A stretch of 64,000 nucleotides of DNA from Streptomyces sp. HUAS ZL42 (GCF_040782645.1 NZ_CP160403.1:4154001-4218000); one strand, 5' to 3'. Positions 12,241-20,845 are shown, counted from the first letter of the stretch. Program-made: numbers and translations. Notes: generated by a model from the sequence alone, not told the origin.

Positions 12241-13467
12241 ATGAGCGCTGCAACCCCTCCCACCGAGCGCCGGGTCTCCGCCCGTATCGGCGCGATCTCC
12301 GAGTCCGCCACCCTCGCCGTGGACGCCAAGGCGAAGGCCCTGAAGGCCGCCGGGCGTCCGGTGATCGGCTTCGGCGCGGGCGAACCCGACTTCCCGACCC
12401 CCGACTACATCGTCGAGGCGGCCGTCGAGGCCTGCAGGAACCCCAAGTACCACCGGTACACGCCGGCCGGCGGCCTGCCCGAGCTGAAGGCCGCGATCGC
12501 CGCGAAGACGCTGCGCGACTCCGGCTACGAGCCCGACGTCTCGCAGGTCCTGGTGACCAACGGCGGCAAGCAGGCCATCTACGAGGCCTTCGCCGCGATC
12601 CTCGACCCGGGCGACGAGGTCATCGTCCCGGCGCCGTACTGGACGACGTACCCGGAGTCGATCCGCCTGGCCGGCGGTGTCCCGGTCGAGGTCGTCGCGG
12701 ACGAGACGACCGGCTACCGCGTCTCCGTGGAGCAGCTGGAGGCGGCCCGCACGGAGAAGACGAAGGTCGTGCTCTTCGTCTCTCCGTCGAACCCGACCGG
12801 CGCGGTCTACTCGGAGGCCGAGACCGAGGCGATCGGCCGCTGGGCCGTCGAGCACGGCCTGTGGGTGCTGACGGACGAGATCTACGAGCACCTGGTCTAC
12901 GGTGACGCGGCCTCCGTGTCGCTGCCGGCGCTGCTGCCCGAGCTGCGCGACAAGTGCATCGTGGTCAACGGTGTCGCCAAGACCTACGCGATGACGGGCT
13001 GGCGGGTCGGCTGGATCATCGGCCCGAAGGACGTCGTCAAGGCTGCGACGAACCTGCAGTCGCACGCCACGTCGAACGTCTCGAACGTGGCCCAGGTGGC
13101 CGCCCTCGCCGCGGTCTCCGGCGACCTGGAGGCGGTCGCGACGATGCGCGAGGCCTTCGACCGCCGCCGCAAGACCATCGTGCGGATGCTCAACGAGATC
13201 GACGGCGTGCTCTGCCCGGAGCCCGAGGGCGCGTTCTACGCGTACCCGTCGGTGAAGGCCCTGCTGGGCAAGGAGATCCGCGGCAAGCGCCCGCAGGACA
13301 CGGTCGAGCTGGCCGCGCTGATCCTGGAGGAGGCCGAGGTCGCGGTGGTCCCGGGCGAGGCCTTCGGCACACCGGGCTATCTGCGGCTGTCCTACGCGCT
13401 GGGCGACGAGGACCTGGTCGAGGGCGTGAGCCGCATCCAGAAGCTGCTGGCGGAGGCACAGGACTGA
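12241..13467 (+). CDS. aspC: Aspartate/aromatic-type aminotransferase (class I, PLP-dependent)
   Basis: Transfers an amino group between aspartate (or a related amino acid) and 2-oxoglutarate using pyridoxal phosphate; cytoplasmic. 408 residues, normal for subgroup I-gamma. Seen: [14 protein letters not shown] near residue 50, [17 protein letters not shown], the substrate and cofactor motif [22 protein letters not shown], and the PLP-lysine in [18 protein letters not shown] (Lys near residue 245). The C-terminus has [12 protein letters not shown] and LRLSYALG. It is transcribed alone and ends at a 17-bp hairpin (13484-13519). Exact substrate preference, such as prephenate, cannot be read from the sequence. 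Confidence 0.9.
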   Translation: MSAATPPTERRVSARIGAISESATLAVDAKAKALKAAGRPVIGFGAGEPDFPTPDYIVEAAVEACRNPKYHRYTPAGGLPELKAAIAAKTLRDSGYEPDVSQVLVTNGGKQAIYEAFAAILDPGDEVIVPAPYWTTYPESIRLAGGVPVEVVADETTGYRVSVEQLEAARTEKTKVVLFVSPSNPTGAVYSEAETEAIGRWAVEHGLWVLTDEIYEHLVYGDAASVSLPALLPELRDKCIVVNGVAKTYAMTGWRVGWIIGPKDVVKAATNLQSHATSNVSNVAQVAALAAVSGDLEAVATMREAFDRRRKTIVRMLNEIDGVLCPEPEGAFYAYPSVKALLGKEIRGKRPQDTVELAALILEEAEVAVVPGEAFGTPGYLRLSYALGDEDLVEGVSRIQKLLAEAQD

Positions 13468-13483
13468 GGTCCGGCGCTTTCGC

Positions 13484-13519
13484 GGGGCCGCAACTCCCGG
13501 ATCCGGGAGTTGCGGCCCC
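13484..13519 (+). terminator. Terminator after aspC
   Basis: A perfect 17-bp inverted repeat with a two-base loop (GGGGCCGCAACTCCCGG, AT, and the complement), 16 bp after the aspC stop. No T-run, as is common in Streptomyces. Confidence 0.85.
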
Positions 13520-13594
13520 GTCCCTTTGTGCGAGCAAGACCACTAAAGGGGAAACCGCTACCGGGACCCGAGGGACGTACGGCAGGATCCTCGA

Positions 13595-14635
13595 ATGGAG
13601 CGTGTACGTGATGTCTCTGAACTACCGAAAGCCCATCTGCACCTGCACTTCACCGGCTCGATGCGGCCGGGAACCGTGCTGGAACTCGCCGACAAGTACG
13701 GAGTGCGTCTGCCGGAGGCGCTGACGGAAGCGCTGACCAGCGGAGAGCCGCCGAAGCTGCGGGCCACGGACGAGCGGGGCTGGTTCCGCTTCCAGCGCCT
13801 GTACGACGCCGCACGCTCGTGCCTGCGGCAGCCGGAGGACATCCAGCGCCTGGTCAGGGAGGCCGCGGAGGAGGACCTCAAGGACGGCTCGGGCTGGCTG
13901 GAGATCCAGGTGGATCCGACGTCGTACGCGCCCCGGCTGGGGGGGCTGATCCCGGCCCTGGAGATCATCCTGGACGCGGTGGAGACGACGGCGCGGGACA
14001 CCGGGCTGGGGATGCGGGTCCTGGTGGCGGCGAACCGAATGAAGCACCCGTTGGACGCCCGCACGCTGGCCCGACTGGCCGTGCGCTACGCCGACCGCGG
14101 CGTGGTCGGGTTCGGCCTCTCCAACGACGAACGCCGGGGCATGGCAAGGGACTTCGACCGCGCCTTCACGATCGCCCGGGACGGAGGTCTGCTGTCGGCC
14201 CCGCACGGCGGCGAACTGACCGGCCCGTCCTCGGTCCGCGACTGCCTGGACGACCTGCACGCGCACAGGGTGGGCCACGGGGTGCGGGCGGCGGAGGACC
14301 CGCGGCTGCTGAAGCGCCTGGCCGACAGGGGCGTGACCTGCGAGGTCTGCCCGGCGTCGAACGTGGCCCTGGGCGTCTACGAGAAGCCGGAGGACGTCCC
14401 CCTGCGCACCCTGTACGACGCGGGCGTCCCGATGGCCCTGGGCGCCGACGACCCCCTCCTCTTCGGCTCCCGCCTGGCGGCCCAGTACGAGCTGGCCCGG
14501 GACCATCACGCCTTCACGGACGAGGAACTGGCGGAACTGGCCAGGCAGTCGGTACGTGGGTCGGCGGCGCCGGACGAGGTGAAGCGGAAGCTGCTCGCAG
14601 GGGTGGACGACTGGCTCAGCGGCCCGGCCGCTTGA
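13595..14635 (+). CDS. Adenosine deaminase family protein
   Basis: Metal-dependent hydrolase of the adenosine/AMP deaminase family, 346 residues. The zinc-binding HxH is in LPKAHLHLHFTGSM near residue 14. Further metal and catalytic elements follow: PHGGELTG (about residues 204-211), RVGHGVRAAEDP (about 225), and ALGADDPLLFG (about 282-292), with the conserved Asp pair. It therefore keeps the full catalytic set, unlike the amidohydrolase at 21081. The natural substrate may be adenosine or another aminated purine. Its 3' end overlaps the convergent gene at 14616 by 20 bp. Confidence 0.88.
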   Translation: MERVRDVSELPKAHLHLHFTGSMRPGTVLELADKYGVRLPEALTEALTSGEPPKLRATDERGWFRFQRLYDAARSCLRQPEDIQRLVREAAEEDLKDGSGWLEIQVDPTSYAPRLGGLIPALEIILDAVETTARDTGLGMRVLVAANRMKHPLDARTLARLAVRYADRGVVGFGLSNDERRGMARDFDRAFTIARDGGLLSAPHGGELTGPSSVRDCLDDLHAHRVGHGVRAAEDPRLLKRLADRGVTCEVCPASNVALGVYEKPEDVPLRTLYDAGVPMALGADDPLLFGSRLAAQYELARDHHAFTDEELAELARQSVRGSAAPDEVKRKLLAGVDDWLSGPAA

Positions 14636-15287
14636 AGTGGGCGTAGGGCGGATGGGGCTTGAAGCAGATCAGCACCTCGACGGGGTGTCCGCCGCCGGGT
14701 GGCTGGACCAGCCTCGGCAGCGACGTCATCAGCGCCGAATGCCCCTTGACGACTCCTTTCTGTCGCGGCCCCCAGCCCGCCGCGTACGCGAAGTCCGTGG
14801 CGGTCTCGGCGAAGACGTCCCGGCTGCCGAACAGGAAGAACGTTCGGGCGTGGGTGGTGTGCCGCAGCTCGTCCCGGAAGTCCGGCCGTCCCCATCGCGC
14901 GCGCCAGGACTCGGCGTCCCGGGCGGTGCGTGCCTCGTCCGTGCGGACGGTCAGCGGAGTGCCCTGGCGCAGTTTCTGGCGCAGTTCGGGCCACTGGCTG
15001 GGCCGCAGGCCGAGGGTGTGGTGGGCCAGCACGAGGTCGACCGGCTCGCCCCAGCCCTCGTCGGGCGGGACCCCGTCGCGCAGCGGCACGTGGACGATCG
15101 TGTGGCGGGAGTAGGCGGCGAAGGAGAACAGTCCGGCGAGCCGGTTCAGGCCGTCGTGGTCGCCCAGCAGCAGGCCGATCGGGTCGGGGCCGCGCAGGGA
15201 GGTGTGGCGCAGGGGCTGCCGGGGCTGGACGACCCGGCGCTCGTACGGACCGCTCCTGGGCCGGAACTCGCGCAGTCTCAGCCTCAT
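14616..15287 (-). CDS. Conserved hypothetical protein
   Basis: A 223-residue protein that I do not assign to a family. The ATG at 15287 (MRLRLREFRPRSG) is chosen because upstream codons look noncoding. Features seen: an Arg-rich N-terminus, GPDPIGLLLGDHDGLNRLAGLFSFAAYSRHTIV, a WGEPVDLVLAHHTLGL segment, a charged middle (about residues 100-140), and a His/Pro-rich end (ICFKPHPPYAHF). There is no signal peptide or clear transmembrane helix, and Cys is nearly absent. It is convergent with the adenosine deaminase gene and shares 20 bp with it. Transcribed in the same direction as murB but upstream of nothing obvious. Confidence 0.65.
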   Translation of the reverse strand: MRLRLREFRPRSGPYERRVVQPRQPLRHTSLRGPDPIGLLLGDHDGLNRLAGLFSFAAYSRHTIVHVPLRDGVPPDEGWGEPVDLVLAHHTLGLRPSQWPELRQKLRQGTPLTVRTDEARTARDAESWRARWGRPDFRDELRHTTHARTFFLFGSRDVFAETATDFAYAAGWGPRQKGVVKGHSALMTSLPRLVQPPGGGHPVEVLICFKPHPPYAHFKRPGR

Positions 15288-15370
15288 GCAGGGTGCCCTG
15301 GGTTCCTCATGTGTCCCAGCGTCGCGGTCCCGGGGAGCCGTCGGCAACGGAAATACCGCTCAGCACGTCC

Positions 15371-16426
15371 TCAGAGGCTGACGCCCACCGTCACCGGCTC
15401 GTTGACCAGCGTGATCCCGAAGGCCTCGCGCACCCCGGCCACGACCTCACGGGCCAGCGCGAGCAGGTCCTCGGTGGTCGCGCCGCCCCGGTTGGTGAGG
15501 GCGAGGGTGTGCTTGGTGGAGATGCGGGCCGGGCCGCTGCCGTAGCCCTTGGTGAAGCCCGCCTTGTCGATCAGCCAGGCCGCGGAGGTCTTGGTGTGCC
15601 CCTCCCCCGCCGGGTAGGCGGGCGGCTGGACGTCCTCACCCAGGCGCTCCTTCACGCGCGCGTGGAACACGGCGAAGTCGGCGTCCTTGAGGATCGGGTT
15701 GGTGAAGAAGGACCCTGCCGACCAGGTGTCGTGGTCCTCGGGGTCCAGCACCATGCCCTTCCCCGCACGCAGCTTCAGCACGGTCTCCCGGGCGTCGGCG
15801 AGCGGCACGCGGTCGCCGGGCTCCACGCCCAGCGCGCGGGCGGTCTCGGCGTATCTGAGGGGTGCCGACAGTCCGCCGGCGTCCTCCAGCTCGAAGCGGA
15901 CACGCAGGACGACATAGCGCTCGGGGTCGGCCTTGAAGCGGCTGTGGCGGTACGAGAAGCCGCACTCGGCGTTGGTGAGGGTGACCGTCCCGCCCGCCTC
16001 GCGGTCGTACGCGATCACCTCGGTGATCGTGGCCGAGACCTCCTGGCCGTACGCCCCGACGTTCTGGATCGGGGTCGCGCCCGCCGAGCCGGGGATGCCG
16101 GCCAGGCACTCGATGCCGGCCAGTCCGGCCTCGACCGTGCAGGTGACGGCGTCGGTCCACACCTCGCCGGCCGCCAGCTCCAGCCGCGTACCGACGAGCT
16201 CGAAGCCACGCGTGGCGATGCGCAGGGCTGTGCCCTCGAAGCCCTTGTCACCGATGACCAGGTTCGAACCACCGCCGATGATCAGCAGCGGCGTCCCGGC
16301 GGCGTCGGCCTCGCTGACGGCGGCGATCACCTCGGCGTCGGTCGTCGCGGTCACCAGCCGGTCCGCGGGACCACCCAGCCGGAAGGTGGTCAGCGGAGCA
16401 AGGGGAGCATCGTGGAGTTCCTGCAC
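15371..16426 (-). CDS. murB: UDP-N-acetylmuramate dehydrogenase (UDP-N-acetylenolpyruvylglucosamine reductase)
   Basis: FAD- and NADPH-dependent reduction of UDP-GlcNAc-enolpyruvate to UDP-MurNAc, an early cytoplasmic step of peptidoglycan synthesis. 351 residues from the GTG at 16426 (MQELHDAPLAPLTTFRLGG). Domain order: FAD-binding with LIIGGGSNLVIGD (about 50-62) and IPGSAGATPIQNVGAYGQE (about 115-133, the FAD loop), FSYRHSRFK, then the C-terminal substrate domain with the catalytic Ser in GSFFTNPIL and Glu near the C-terminus. The Tyr-containing insertion places it in the type I group. In-frame extension to 16519 lacks a ribosome-binding site. Confidence 0.96.
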   Translation of the reverse strand: MQELHDAPLAPLTTFRLGGPADRLVTATTDAEVIAAVSEADAAGTPLLIIGGGSNLVIGDKGFEGTALRIATRGFELVGTRLELAAGEVWTDAVTCTVEAGLAGIECLAGIPGSAGATPIQNVGAYGQEVSATITEVIAYDREAGGTVTLTNAECGFSYRHSRFKADPERYVVLRVRFELEDAGGLSAPLRYAETARALGVEPGDRVPLADARETVLKLRAGKGMVLDPEDHDTWSAGSFFTNPILKDADFAVFHARVKERLGEDVQPPAYPAGEGHTKTSAAWLIDKAGFTKGYGSGPARISTKHTLALTNRGGATTEDLLALAREVVAGVREAFGITLVNEPVTVGVSL

Positions 16427-16567
16427 GCGCCCAAGACTACGAGACGCGACTGACAGCCCTGTCCGCCGTCTGCTGAGCGAACCCAGCCGCCCGGCACCAG
16501 CCCACGGCGCCTGCCACACGAACGCGAACGGCCCCGCCGCAATGGCAGGGCCGCACGTACCGACGGT

Positions 16568-18031
16568 TCAGGAGCCGACCCCTTCCAGCACCGGCATGGA
16601 CCCGGCCGGCTCCGAACCCCCCGCCGCGCGCTTCCGCGCCGGAATCAACAGCGTCGCAACCCCGGCCACCGCCACCACCGCACCACCGGTCACCAGCGCC
16701 GGCCGCAGCCCGTCCACAAAGGCCTGGCCGCTCTCGTACCCGCCCTGCGCCGAGAAGATCGACGCCATGATCGCGATGCCCAACGCACCGCCCACCTCCC
16801 GCAACGCGTTGTTCGCGCCGGAGGCGATGCCCTGCTCCTTGGGCAGGACGCTGGACATCACCAGGTTCGAGGCCGGCGCGAAGAACAACGCCATGCCGAC
16901 ACCGCTGATGATCAGGCCGGGCAGCTGGGCCGCGTAGGAGACGTCGACCGCCACCACGGAGGCCATGTAGCCGAGCCCCGCCGCCTGCAGGAAGAGCCCC
17001 GCGGCGACGACCGGACGGCCACCGATGCGGTCGGACAGGATGCCGGCGATCGGCGCGACCAGCATCGGCATGCCGGTCCACGGCAGCATCCTCAACCCCG
17101 CCTCGGTCGGCGAGTAACCGAGCACGCCCTGCAGGAACTGGCTGAGCAGGAAGATCGAGCCGAACATCCCGAGGAACATCAGCATGCTCGCCGCGTTGAT
17201 CCCGGAGAAGGCGCGGGAGCGGAAGAGCCGCATCGGAAGCATCGGGTTCGCTGCCCGCATCCCGTGCAAGACGAACGCGGCCAGCAGCACGCCGCCCGCG
17301 ATCAGTCCGGTCAGCACGAGCGAGCTGGTCCAGCCGTCGGCCGGCCCGCGGACCAGACCGTAGACGATCCCGAAGAGGCCGCCGCTGGCCAGCAGGGTGC
17401 CGGGGACGTCGAGCGCGGCGCCGGTGCCGTGGGACTCGGCGAGACGCAGCCGGGCGAGCGGCAGCAGGGCCAGGCCCAGCGGAACGTTCAGCCAGAAGAT
17501 CCACTGCCAGGAGATGTGTTCGGTGAGGCTGCCGCCGATGAGCGGTCCGGAGGCGACCGCGAGCCCGTTGACGGCGCCCCAGATGCCGTAGGCCATGCCG
17601 CGCTTGGCGACGGGCACGGCGGCCGTGAGCAGGGTCAGCGTCAGCGGCATCATGACGGCCGCGCCGACGCCCTGCACCGCGCGTGCGGCGATGAGTGAGC
17701 CGATGCCGGGTGCCAGGGCCGCGGCAGCCGACGCGCCGGTGAAGACGGTGAGCCCGGCGAGGAACATCCGGCGGCGGCCGAAGCGGTCGCCGAGCGCCGC
17801 GCCGAACATCAGCAGGACGGCGAAGGTGAGCGTATAGGCGCTCACGGTCCATTCCAGGTCGTCCAGCGCGCCGCCGAGGTCCTTGCGGATGGAGGGCAGG
17901 GCGGTGGTGACGACGAGGTTGTCGAGGGCCGCCATGAATCCGGCGACGCTGGTGATGACGAGGGCCCAGACGGCTCCCCCGCGACGTGCGGGTGGCGCGG
18001 TCTGCGCGTGCTGCGCGGTCTGCTGTGACAT
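16568..18031 (-). CDS. MFS drug-efflux transporter, DHA2 (EmrB/QacA) family
   Basis: Proton-coupled export pump of the inner membrane, 487 residues with about 14 predicted membrane helices. Seen: the helix-1 motif AALDNLVVTTALPSIRKDLG (motif D1), WTVSAYTLTFAVLLMFGAALGDRFGRRRMFLAGL (motif A), and the motif C-like GVGAAVMMPLTLTLL and GPLIGGSLTEHISWQWIFWLNVPLG. It is preceded 94 bp upstream by a TetR regulator on the same strand, and a palindrome matching the one before tetR lies in the gap (18062-18079). The substrate is unknown; the regulator-pump layout suggests a toxic small molecule. Confidence 0.9.
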   Translation of the reverse strand: MSQQTAQHAQTAPPARRGGAVWALVITSVAGFMAALDNLVVTTALPSIRKDLGGALDDLEWTVSAYTLTFAVLLMFGAALGDRFGRRRMFLAGLTVFTGASAAAALAPGIGSLIAARAVQGVGAAVMMPLTLTLLTAAVPVAKRGMAYGIWGAVNGLAVASGPLIGGSLTEHISWQWIFWLNVPLGLALLPLARLRLAESHGTGAALDVPGTLLASGGLFGIVYGLVRGPADGWTSSLVLTGLIAGGVLLAAFVLHGMRAANPMLPMRLFRSRAFSGINAASMLMFLGMFGSIFLLSQFLQGVLGYSPTEAGLRMLPWTGMPMLVAPIAGILSDRIGGRPVVAAGLFLQAAGLGYMASVVAVDVSYAAQLPGLIISGVGMALFFAPASNLVMSSVLPKEQGIASGANNALREVGGALGIAIMASIFSAQGGYESGQAFVDGLRPALVTGGAVVAVAGVATLLIPARKRAAGGSEPAGSMPVLEGVGS

Positions 18032-18061
18032 CGCTCCCCCAGAGCGTCTCGCTGAGCCTGA

Positions 18062-18079
18062 TTAGTTATTGCTGACTAA
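18062..18079. promoter_or_regulatory. Operator candidate upstream of the MFS gene
   Basis: TTAGT-N8-ACTAA. The same half-sites with the same 8-base spacing occur in front of the TetR gene at 18705-18722, and nothing else in the region looks like it. It lies 31 bp upstream of the transporter start. TetR-family proteins typically bind such palindromes. Confidence 0.75.
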
Positions 18080-18125
18080 CTTAAGTGGTCATGAAAAGGC
18101 ACACAGGTGCCTTCCCGTTGTTCCC

Positions 18126-18695
18126 CTACTTCTCCAGCCGCCCGTCCAGCCGCGCCGACGGATACAGCCCTTCCCAGACCCGGTGCTCGGGCGGAAAGCC
18201 CATGGCGACGAGGGTGTTGATGAGCATCCCGTACGCCATGAAGGTCGTCGTCTCGCCGATGTCCGCACCGAGCGGCAGATGGACGGTGTCCCACAACCGC
18301 ATCCAGCCGGCGCGCACGGCCTCGCCGAATCCGTGGTCACCCTCCGCCTCGGCCGCGGCGACGGCGGCGTACATCTGCATCTGCATCATCAGCCGCTCGG
18401 GCCGCTCCACGATGACCTTGGTGTACGCGTTCGCCATGGCATGCAGGGCCTCTTCGCCCTCCAGCCCCTTGGCGGCCTCTTCGAAGGTGCGGATGGTCTC
18501 CTCCACGCAGCGTTCGGCGGCCGCCAGGAAGATCGCCTTCTTGCCCGGGAAGAGCCGGAAGAGATAGGGCTGCGAGACACCGACACGCTTGGCGATCGCC
18601 TCGGTGGACGTGCCGTGATAGCCACCCAGGGCGAACTCGCTCGTCGCCGCGCGGATGACGCTCTCGCGCCTCTCCTCTGCGCTCATCCTGACCAT
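18126..18695 (-). CDS. TetR/AcrR-family transcriptional regulator
   Basis: 189-residue one-component repressor. The N-terminal DNA-binding domain (about residues 5-52) has the helix-turn-helix ALGGYHGTSTEAIAKRVGVSQPYLFRLFPGKKAIFLAA. The rest is the variable helical ligand-binding and dimerisation domain, Met-rich around residues 100-112 (MMQMQMY). The start is at 18695 (MVRMSAEERRE); a second ATG three codons on is possible. One copy of the TTAGT-N8-ACTAA palindrome sits nine bases upstream and another precedes the MFS gene downstream, so it most likely represses both itself and the pump. Confidence 0.92.
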   Translation of the reverse strand: MVRMSAEERRESVIRAATSEFALGGYHGTSTEAIAKRVGVSQPYLFRLFPGKKAIFLAAAERCVEETIRTFEEAAKGLEGEEALHAMANAYTKVIVERPERLMMQMQMYAAVAAAEAEGDHGFGEAVRAGWMRLWDTVHLPLGADIGETTTFMAYGMLINTLVAMGFPPEHRVWEGLYPSARLDGRLEK

Positions 18696-18703
18696 GCGAC
18701 GAA

Positions 18704-18723
18704 GTTAGTACTCAATCACTAAC
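18704..18723. promoter_or_regulatory. Operator candidate upstream of tetR
   Basis: GTTAGT-N8-ACTAAC, a perfect palindrome of six-base half-sites immediately before the TetR start codon. It shares the TTAGT/ACTAA halves and the N8 spacer with 18062-18079. It also lies 82-101 bp upstream of the divergent acetyltransferase gene, which could be coregulated. Confidence 0.78.
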
Positions 18724-18804
18724 TAAGTCAAGGGTGATACGGGGAACCAGGAGAAAGCGATGCGAGGACCGGGAGAATACGGGAACCGACCGAGAGGAGC
18801 ATCC

Positions 18805-19305
18805 GTGCCCGACCTGCGCCAGGCGCGCCTTTCCGACCACGGCACGCTCGTCGAGTGCGTCCAGCGGTGGTGGGGCGACTCACGCACTCCGGAGCAGGCC
18901 CGCGAACTGTCTCTGCTGTTGCCCCGGCTGTTCCTGCAGTTCTTCGCCGGCACCAGCCTGGTCCTCGAGGACGACGAGGGCATCAGGGCCTTCCTCATCG
19001 GCTTCCACGCCGCGGACAACGACGAGGAGGCCTACATCCACTTCGTCGGAGTGGACCCACGCCTGCGCGGGCAGGGCGTGGCCCGGCACCTCTACACGGC
19101 GTTCTTCCAGCAGGCTGCCGAGGCGGGCCGTCGCGAGGTACGGGCGATCACCTCCCCCGGGAACGCCGGATCCATCGCCTTCCACCGCGCCATGGGATTC
19201 GCGTTCGAGGAAGGCGACCGGCAGCTGGACGGTGTGCCCGTGCACAGCGACTACGACGGGCCCGGGCAGGACCGGGTGTGCTTCCGCCGCGAGACCGGCG
19301 GGTAA
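18805..19305 (+). CDS. GNAT-family N-acetyltransferase
   Basis: Transfers an acetyl group from acetyl-CoA to an unknown amine; 166 residues. The GTG at 18805 (MPDLRQARLSDHG) is preferred over the ATG at 18760 because GAGAGGAG lies seven bases upstream of it. The acetyl-CoA-binding motif A is FVGVDPRLRGQGVARHLYTAFF (RGQGVA near residue 90), and motif B-like GNAGSIAFHRAMGF is near residue 120. Divergent from the TetR gene and followed by a hairpin (19338-19372). The substrate cannot be predicted. Confidence 0.85.
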   Translation: MPDLRQARLSDHGTLVECVQRWWGDSRTPEQARELSLLLPRLFLQFFAGTSLVLEDDEGIRAFLIGFHAADNDEEAYIHFVGVDPRLRGQGVARHLYTAFFQQAAEAGRREVRAITSPGNAGSIAFHRAMGFAFEEGDRQLDGVPVHSDYDGPGQDRVCFRRETGG

Positions 19306-19337
19306 CAGGCGCAGCCACTGGCGGCCGGGCCTTACAC

Positions 19338-19372
19338 GTAAGGGGCGCCCCGCCCTTGGGAGCACCCCTTAC
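19338..19372. terminator. Hairpin between the acetyltransferase and hadB-like genes
   Basis: GTAAGGGG and CCCCTTAC separated by 19 bases containing further partial pairing. It lies between two convergent stop codons (19305 and 19399) and could serve both directions. Confidence 0.6.
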
Positions 19373-19398
19373 AACGTCGTATGCGTCGGTCCGGCCTG

Positions 19399-19836
19399 TC
19401 AGGCCAGCCGTACGACCGCCCGGGACATCCCGAGCACCTTCTGACCGCCACTCGTCGCGGTCAGGTCCACCCGTACGGTGTTGTCCTCGAGCTTGGCCGC
19501 GACCTTGGCGCTGACCTCGATCACCGCGCCCTTGTCGTCGTTGGGGACGACCACGGGCTTGGTGAAGCGGACGCCGTACTCGACGACCGCGCCCGGGTCG
19601 CCGGTCCAGTCGGTGACCACGCGGATCGCCTCGGCCATGGTGAACATGCCGTGCGCGATGACGTCCGGCAGCCCGACCTCCTTGGCGAACTTCTCGTTCC
19701 AGTGGATCGGGTTGAAGTCCCCGGAGGCGCCCGCGTACTGGACGAGGGTGGCGCGGGTCACGGGAAAGGTCTGGGCGGGCAGCTCGGTGCCGACCTCGAC
19801 GTCGTCGTACGAAATCCTCGCCGTCATCGGTGTCAT
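19399..19836 (-). CDS. MaoC/HotDog dehydratase, catalytic (HadB-like) subunit
   Basis: 145-residue HotDog-fold enoyl hydratase. The hydratase-2 motif is complete: YAGASGDFNPIHWNEKFAKEVGLPDVIAHGMF carries the catalytic Asp and His (D-x4-H, about residues 40-45). Its ATG overlaps the stop of the upstream partner by four bases (ATGA), so the two are translationally coupled. In mycobacteria the homologous pair (HadA/HadB) dehydrates 3-hydroxyacyl-ACP during mycolic acid elongation and sits in the same place between rpmG and secE. Streptomycetes make no mycolic acids, so the substrate here is open. Confidence 0.85.
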   Translation of the reverse strand: MTPMTARISYDDVEVGTELPAQTFPVTRATLVQYAGASGDFNPIHWNEKFAKEVGLPDVIAHGMFTMAEAIRVVTDWTGDPGAVVEYGVRFTKPVVVPNDDKGAVIEVSAKVAAKLEDNTVRVDLTATSGGQKVLGMSRAVVRLA

Positions 19837-20297
19837 GCCGCCCCTTCGTGGGAGTCTGCCGCGCGAGCCACGAGCTTGGTCCAGGCGGTCACGACGTGCT
19901 CGCCCGCCTCGTCGTGGACCTCGCCGCGGATGTCCAGGATGTCGTTGCCGGCCAGGGACTTGATCGCCTCGATCGTCGAGGTGACCGTGAGCCGGTCGCC
20001 GGCGCGCACGGGACGCGTGTAGGCGAACTTCTGATCACCGTGCACCACGCGGCTGTAGTCCAGGCCGAGTTGCGGGTCCGCGACGACCTGCCCCGCGGCC
20101 TTGAAGGTGATCGCGAAGACGAAGGTGGGCGGGGCGACGACATCGGAGTGGCCGAGCGCCTTGGCGGCCTCCGGGTCCGTGTACGCCGGGTTGGTGTCCC
20201 CCACCGCCTCCGCGAACTCACGGATCTTCTCCCGGCCCACCTCGTAGGGCTCGGTGGGCGGATAGGTCCGCCCCACGAAGGACTGGTCGAGCGCCAT
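19833..20297 (-). CDS. MaoC/HotDog dehydratase, HadA-like partner (UPF0336 type)
   Basis: 154-residue HotDog protein of the N-terminal MaoC-like (UPF0336) type. The ATG at 20297 (MALDQSFVGRTYPP) has an AGGAGG site upstream. The segment corresponding to the hydratase-2 motif reads VGDTNPAYTDPEAAKALGHSDVVAPPTF: the catalytic His is replaced by Tyr, so this subunit is likely structural or substrate-binding, as HadA is in HadAB. It lies 102 bp downstream of rpmG on the same strand, in an arrangement conserved in actinobacteria. Confidence 0.87.
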   Translation of the reverse strand: MALDQSFVGRTYPPTEPYEVGREKIREFAEAVGDTNPAYTDPEAAKALGHSDVVAPPTFVFAITFKAAGQVVADPQLGLDYSRVVHGDQKFAYTRPVRAGDRLTVTSTIEAIKSLAGNDILDIRGEVHDEAGEHVVTAWTKLVARAADSHEGAA

Positions 20298-20399
20298 GGA
20301 CTCGGCACCTCCTGGTTGCTCTACTGACCGGTACAGCTCACTCAACGACGCGAGGCCGCCCCCGATCACTCGGGAGCGGCCTCGTCGTACGAGCCTGAT

Positions 20400-20564
20400 T
20401 TATCGCGTCTCGCGGTGCGCGGTGTGCGCGTTGCAACGCGGGCAGTGCTTCTTCATCTCAAGACGGTCCGGGTTGTTACGCCGGTTCTTCTTGGTGATGT
20501 AGTTCCGCTCCTTGCACTCCACGCAGGCCAGCGTGATCTTCGGGCGGACGTCGGTGGCAGCCAC
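20400..20564 (-). CDS. rpmG: 50S ribosomal protein L33, zinc-binding form
   Basis: 54-residue ribosomal protein. The GTG at 20564 ([14 protein letters not shown]) follows AAGGAG. Two CxxC pairs (CVEC near residues 14-17, CPRC near 43-46) make this the zinc-binding C+ form rather than the zinc-free paralogue that streptomycetes induce under zinc starvation. The core [20 protein letters not shown] is typical. It stands downstream of tRNA-Thr and tRNA-Met, and upstream of the hadAB-like pair. Confidence 0.95.
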   Translation of the reverse strand: MAATDVRPKITLACVECKERNYITKKNRRNNPDRLEMKKHCPRCNAHTAHRETR

Positions 20565-20653
20565 GTGAGTGCTCCTTGACGAACGGATGGGTCAATTCAA
20601 CGCAAGAAAGAGTAGCCGATCGAAGGACCGACCCCGCAATCGGCTACTGTGAG

Positions 20654-20726
20654 TAGCGGTGACCGGACTTGAACCGGTGACACAGCGATTATGAGCCGCT
20701 TGCTCTACCGACTGAGCTACACCGCT
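20654..20726 (-). tRNA. tRNA-Met (CAT anticodon)
   Basis: 73-nt cloverleaf with acceptor AGCGGTG / CACCGCT, discriminator A. The anticodon arm has CAT in the loop between GCGG and its partner, and the T-arm is CCGGTTCAAGTCCGG. The acceptor starts with a paired A1, so this is an elongator rather than the initiator form. Confidence 0.94.
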
Positions 20727-20772
20727 GCGGTGCGATCCGCCCCCGCCTCGCGGCGGGAACCTCTCTCACCAG

Positions 20773-20845
20773 AGCCCCAATACGGAATCGAACCGTAGAC
20801 CTTCTCCTTACCATGGAGACGCTCTGCCGACTGAGCTATTGGGGC
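20773..20845 (-). tRNA. tRNA-Thr (GGT anticodon)
   Basis: 73-nt cloverleaf with acceptor GCCCCAA / TTGGGGC and discriminator T. The anticodon arm is TCTCC-ATGGTAA-GGAGA with GGT in the loop. It precedes tRNA-Met by 46 bp on the same strand; the two are probably cotranscribed. The 235 bp to the next gene at 21081 hold nothing else I recognise. Confidence 0.94.

Noticed and set aside
12187..13065. Minus-strand ORF opposite aspC
   Set aside because: Shadow of aspC, which has the full PLP enzyme motifs.
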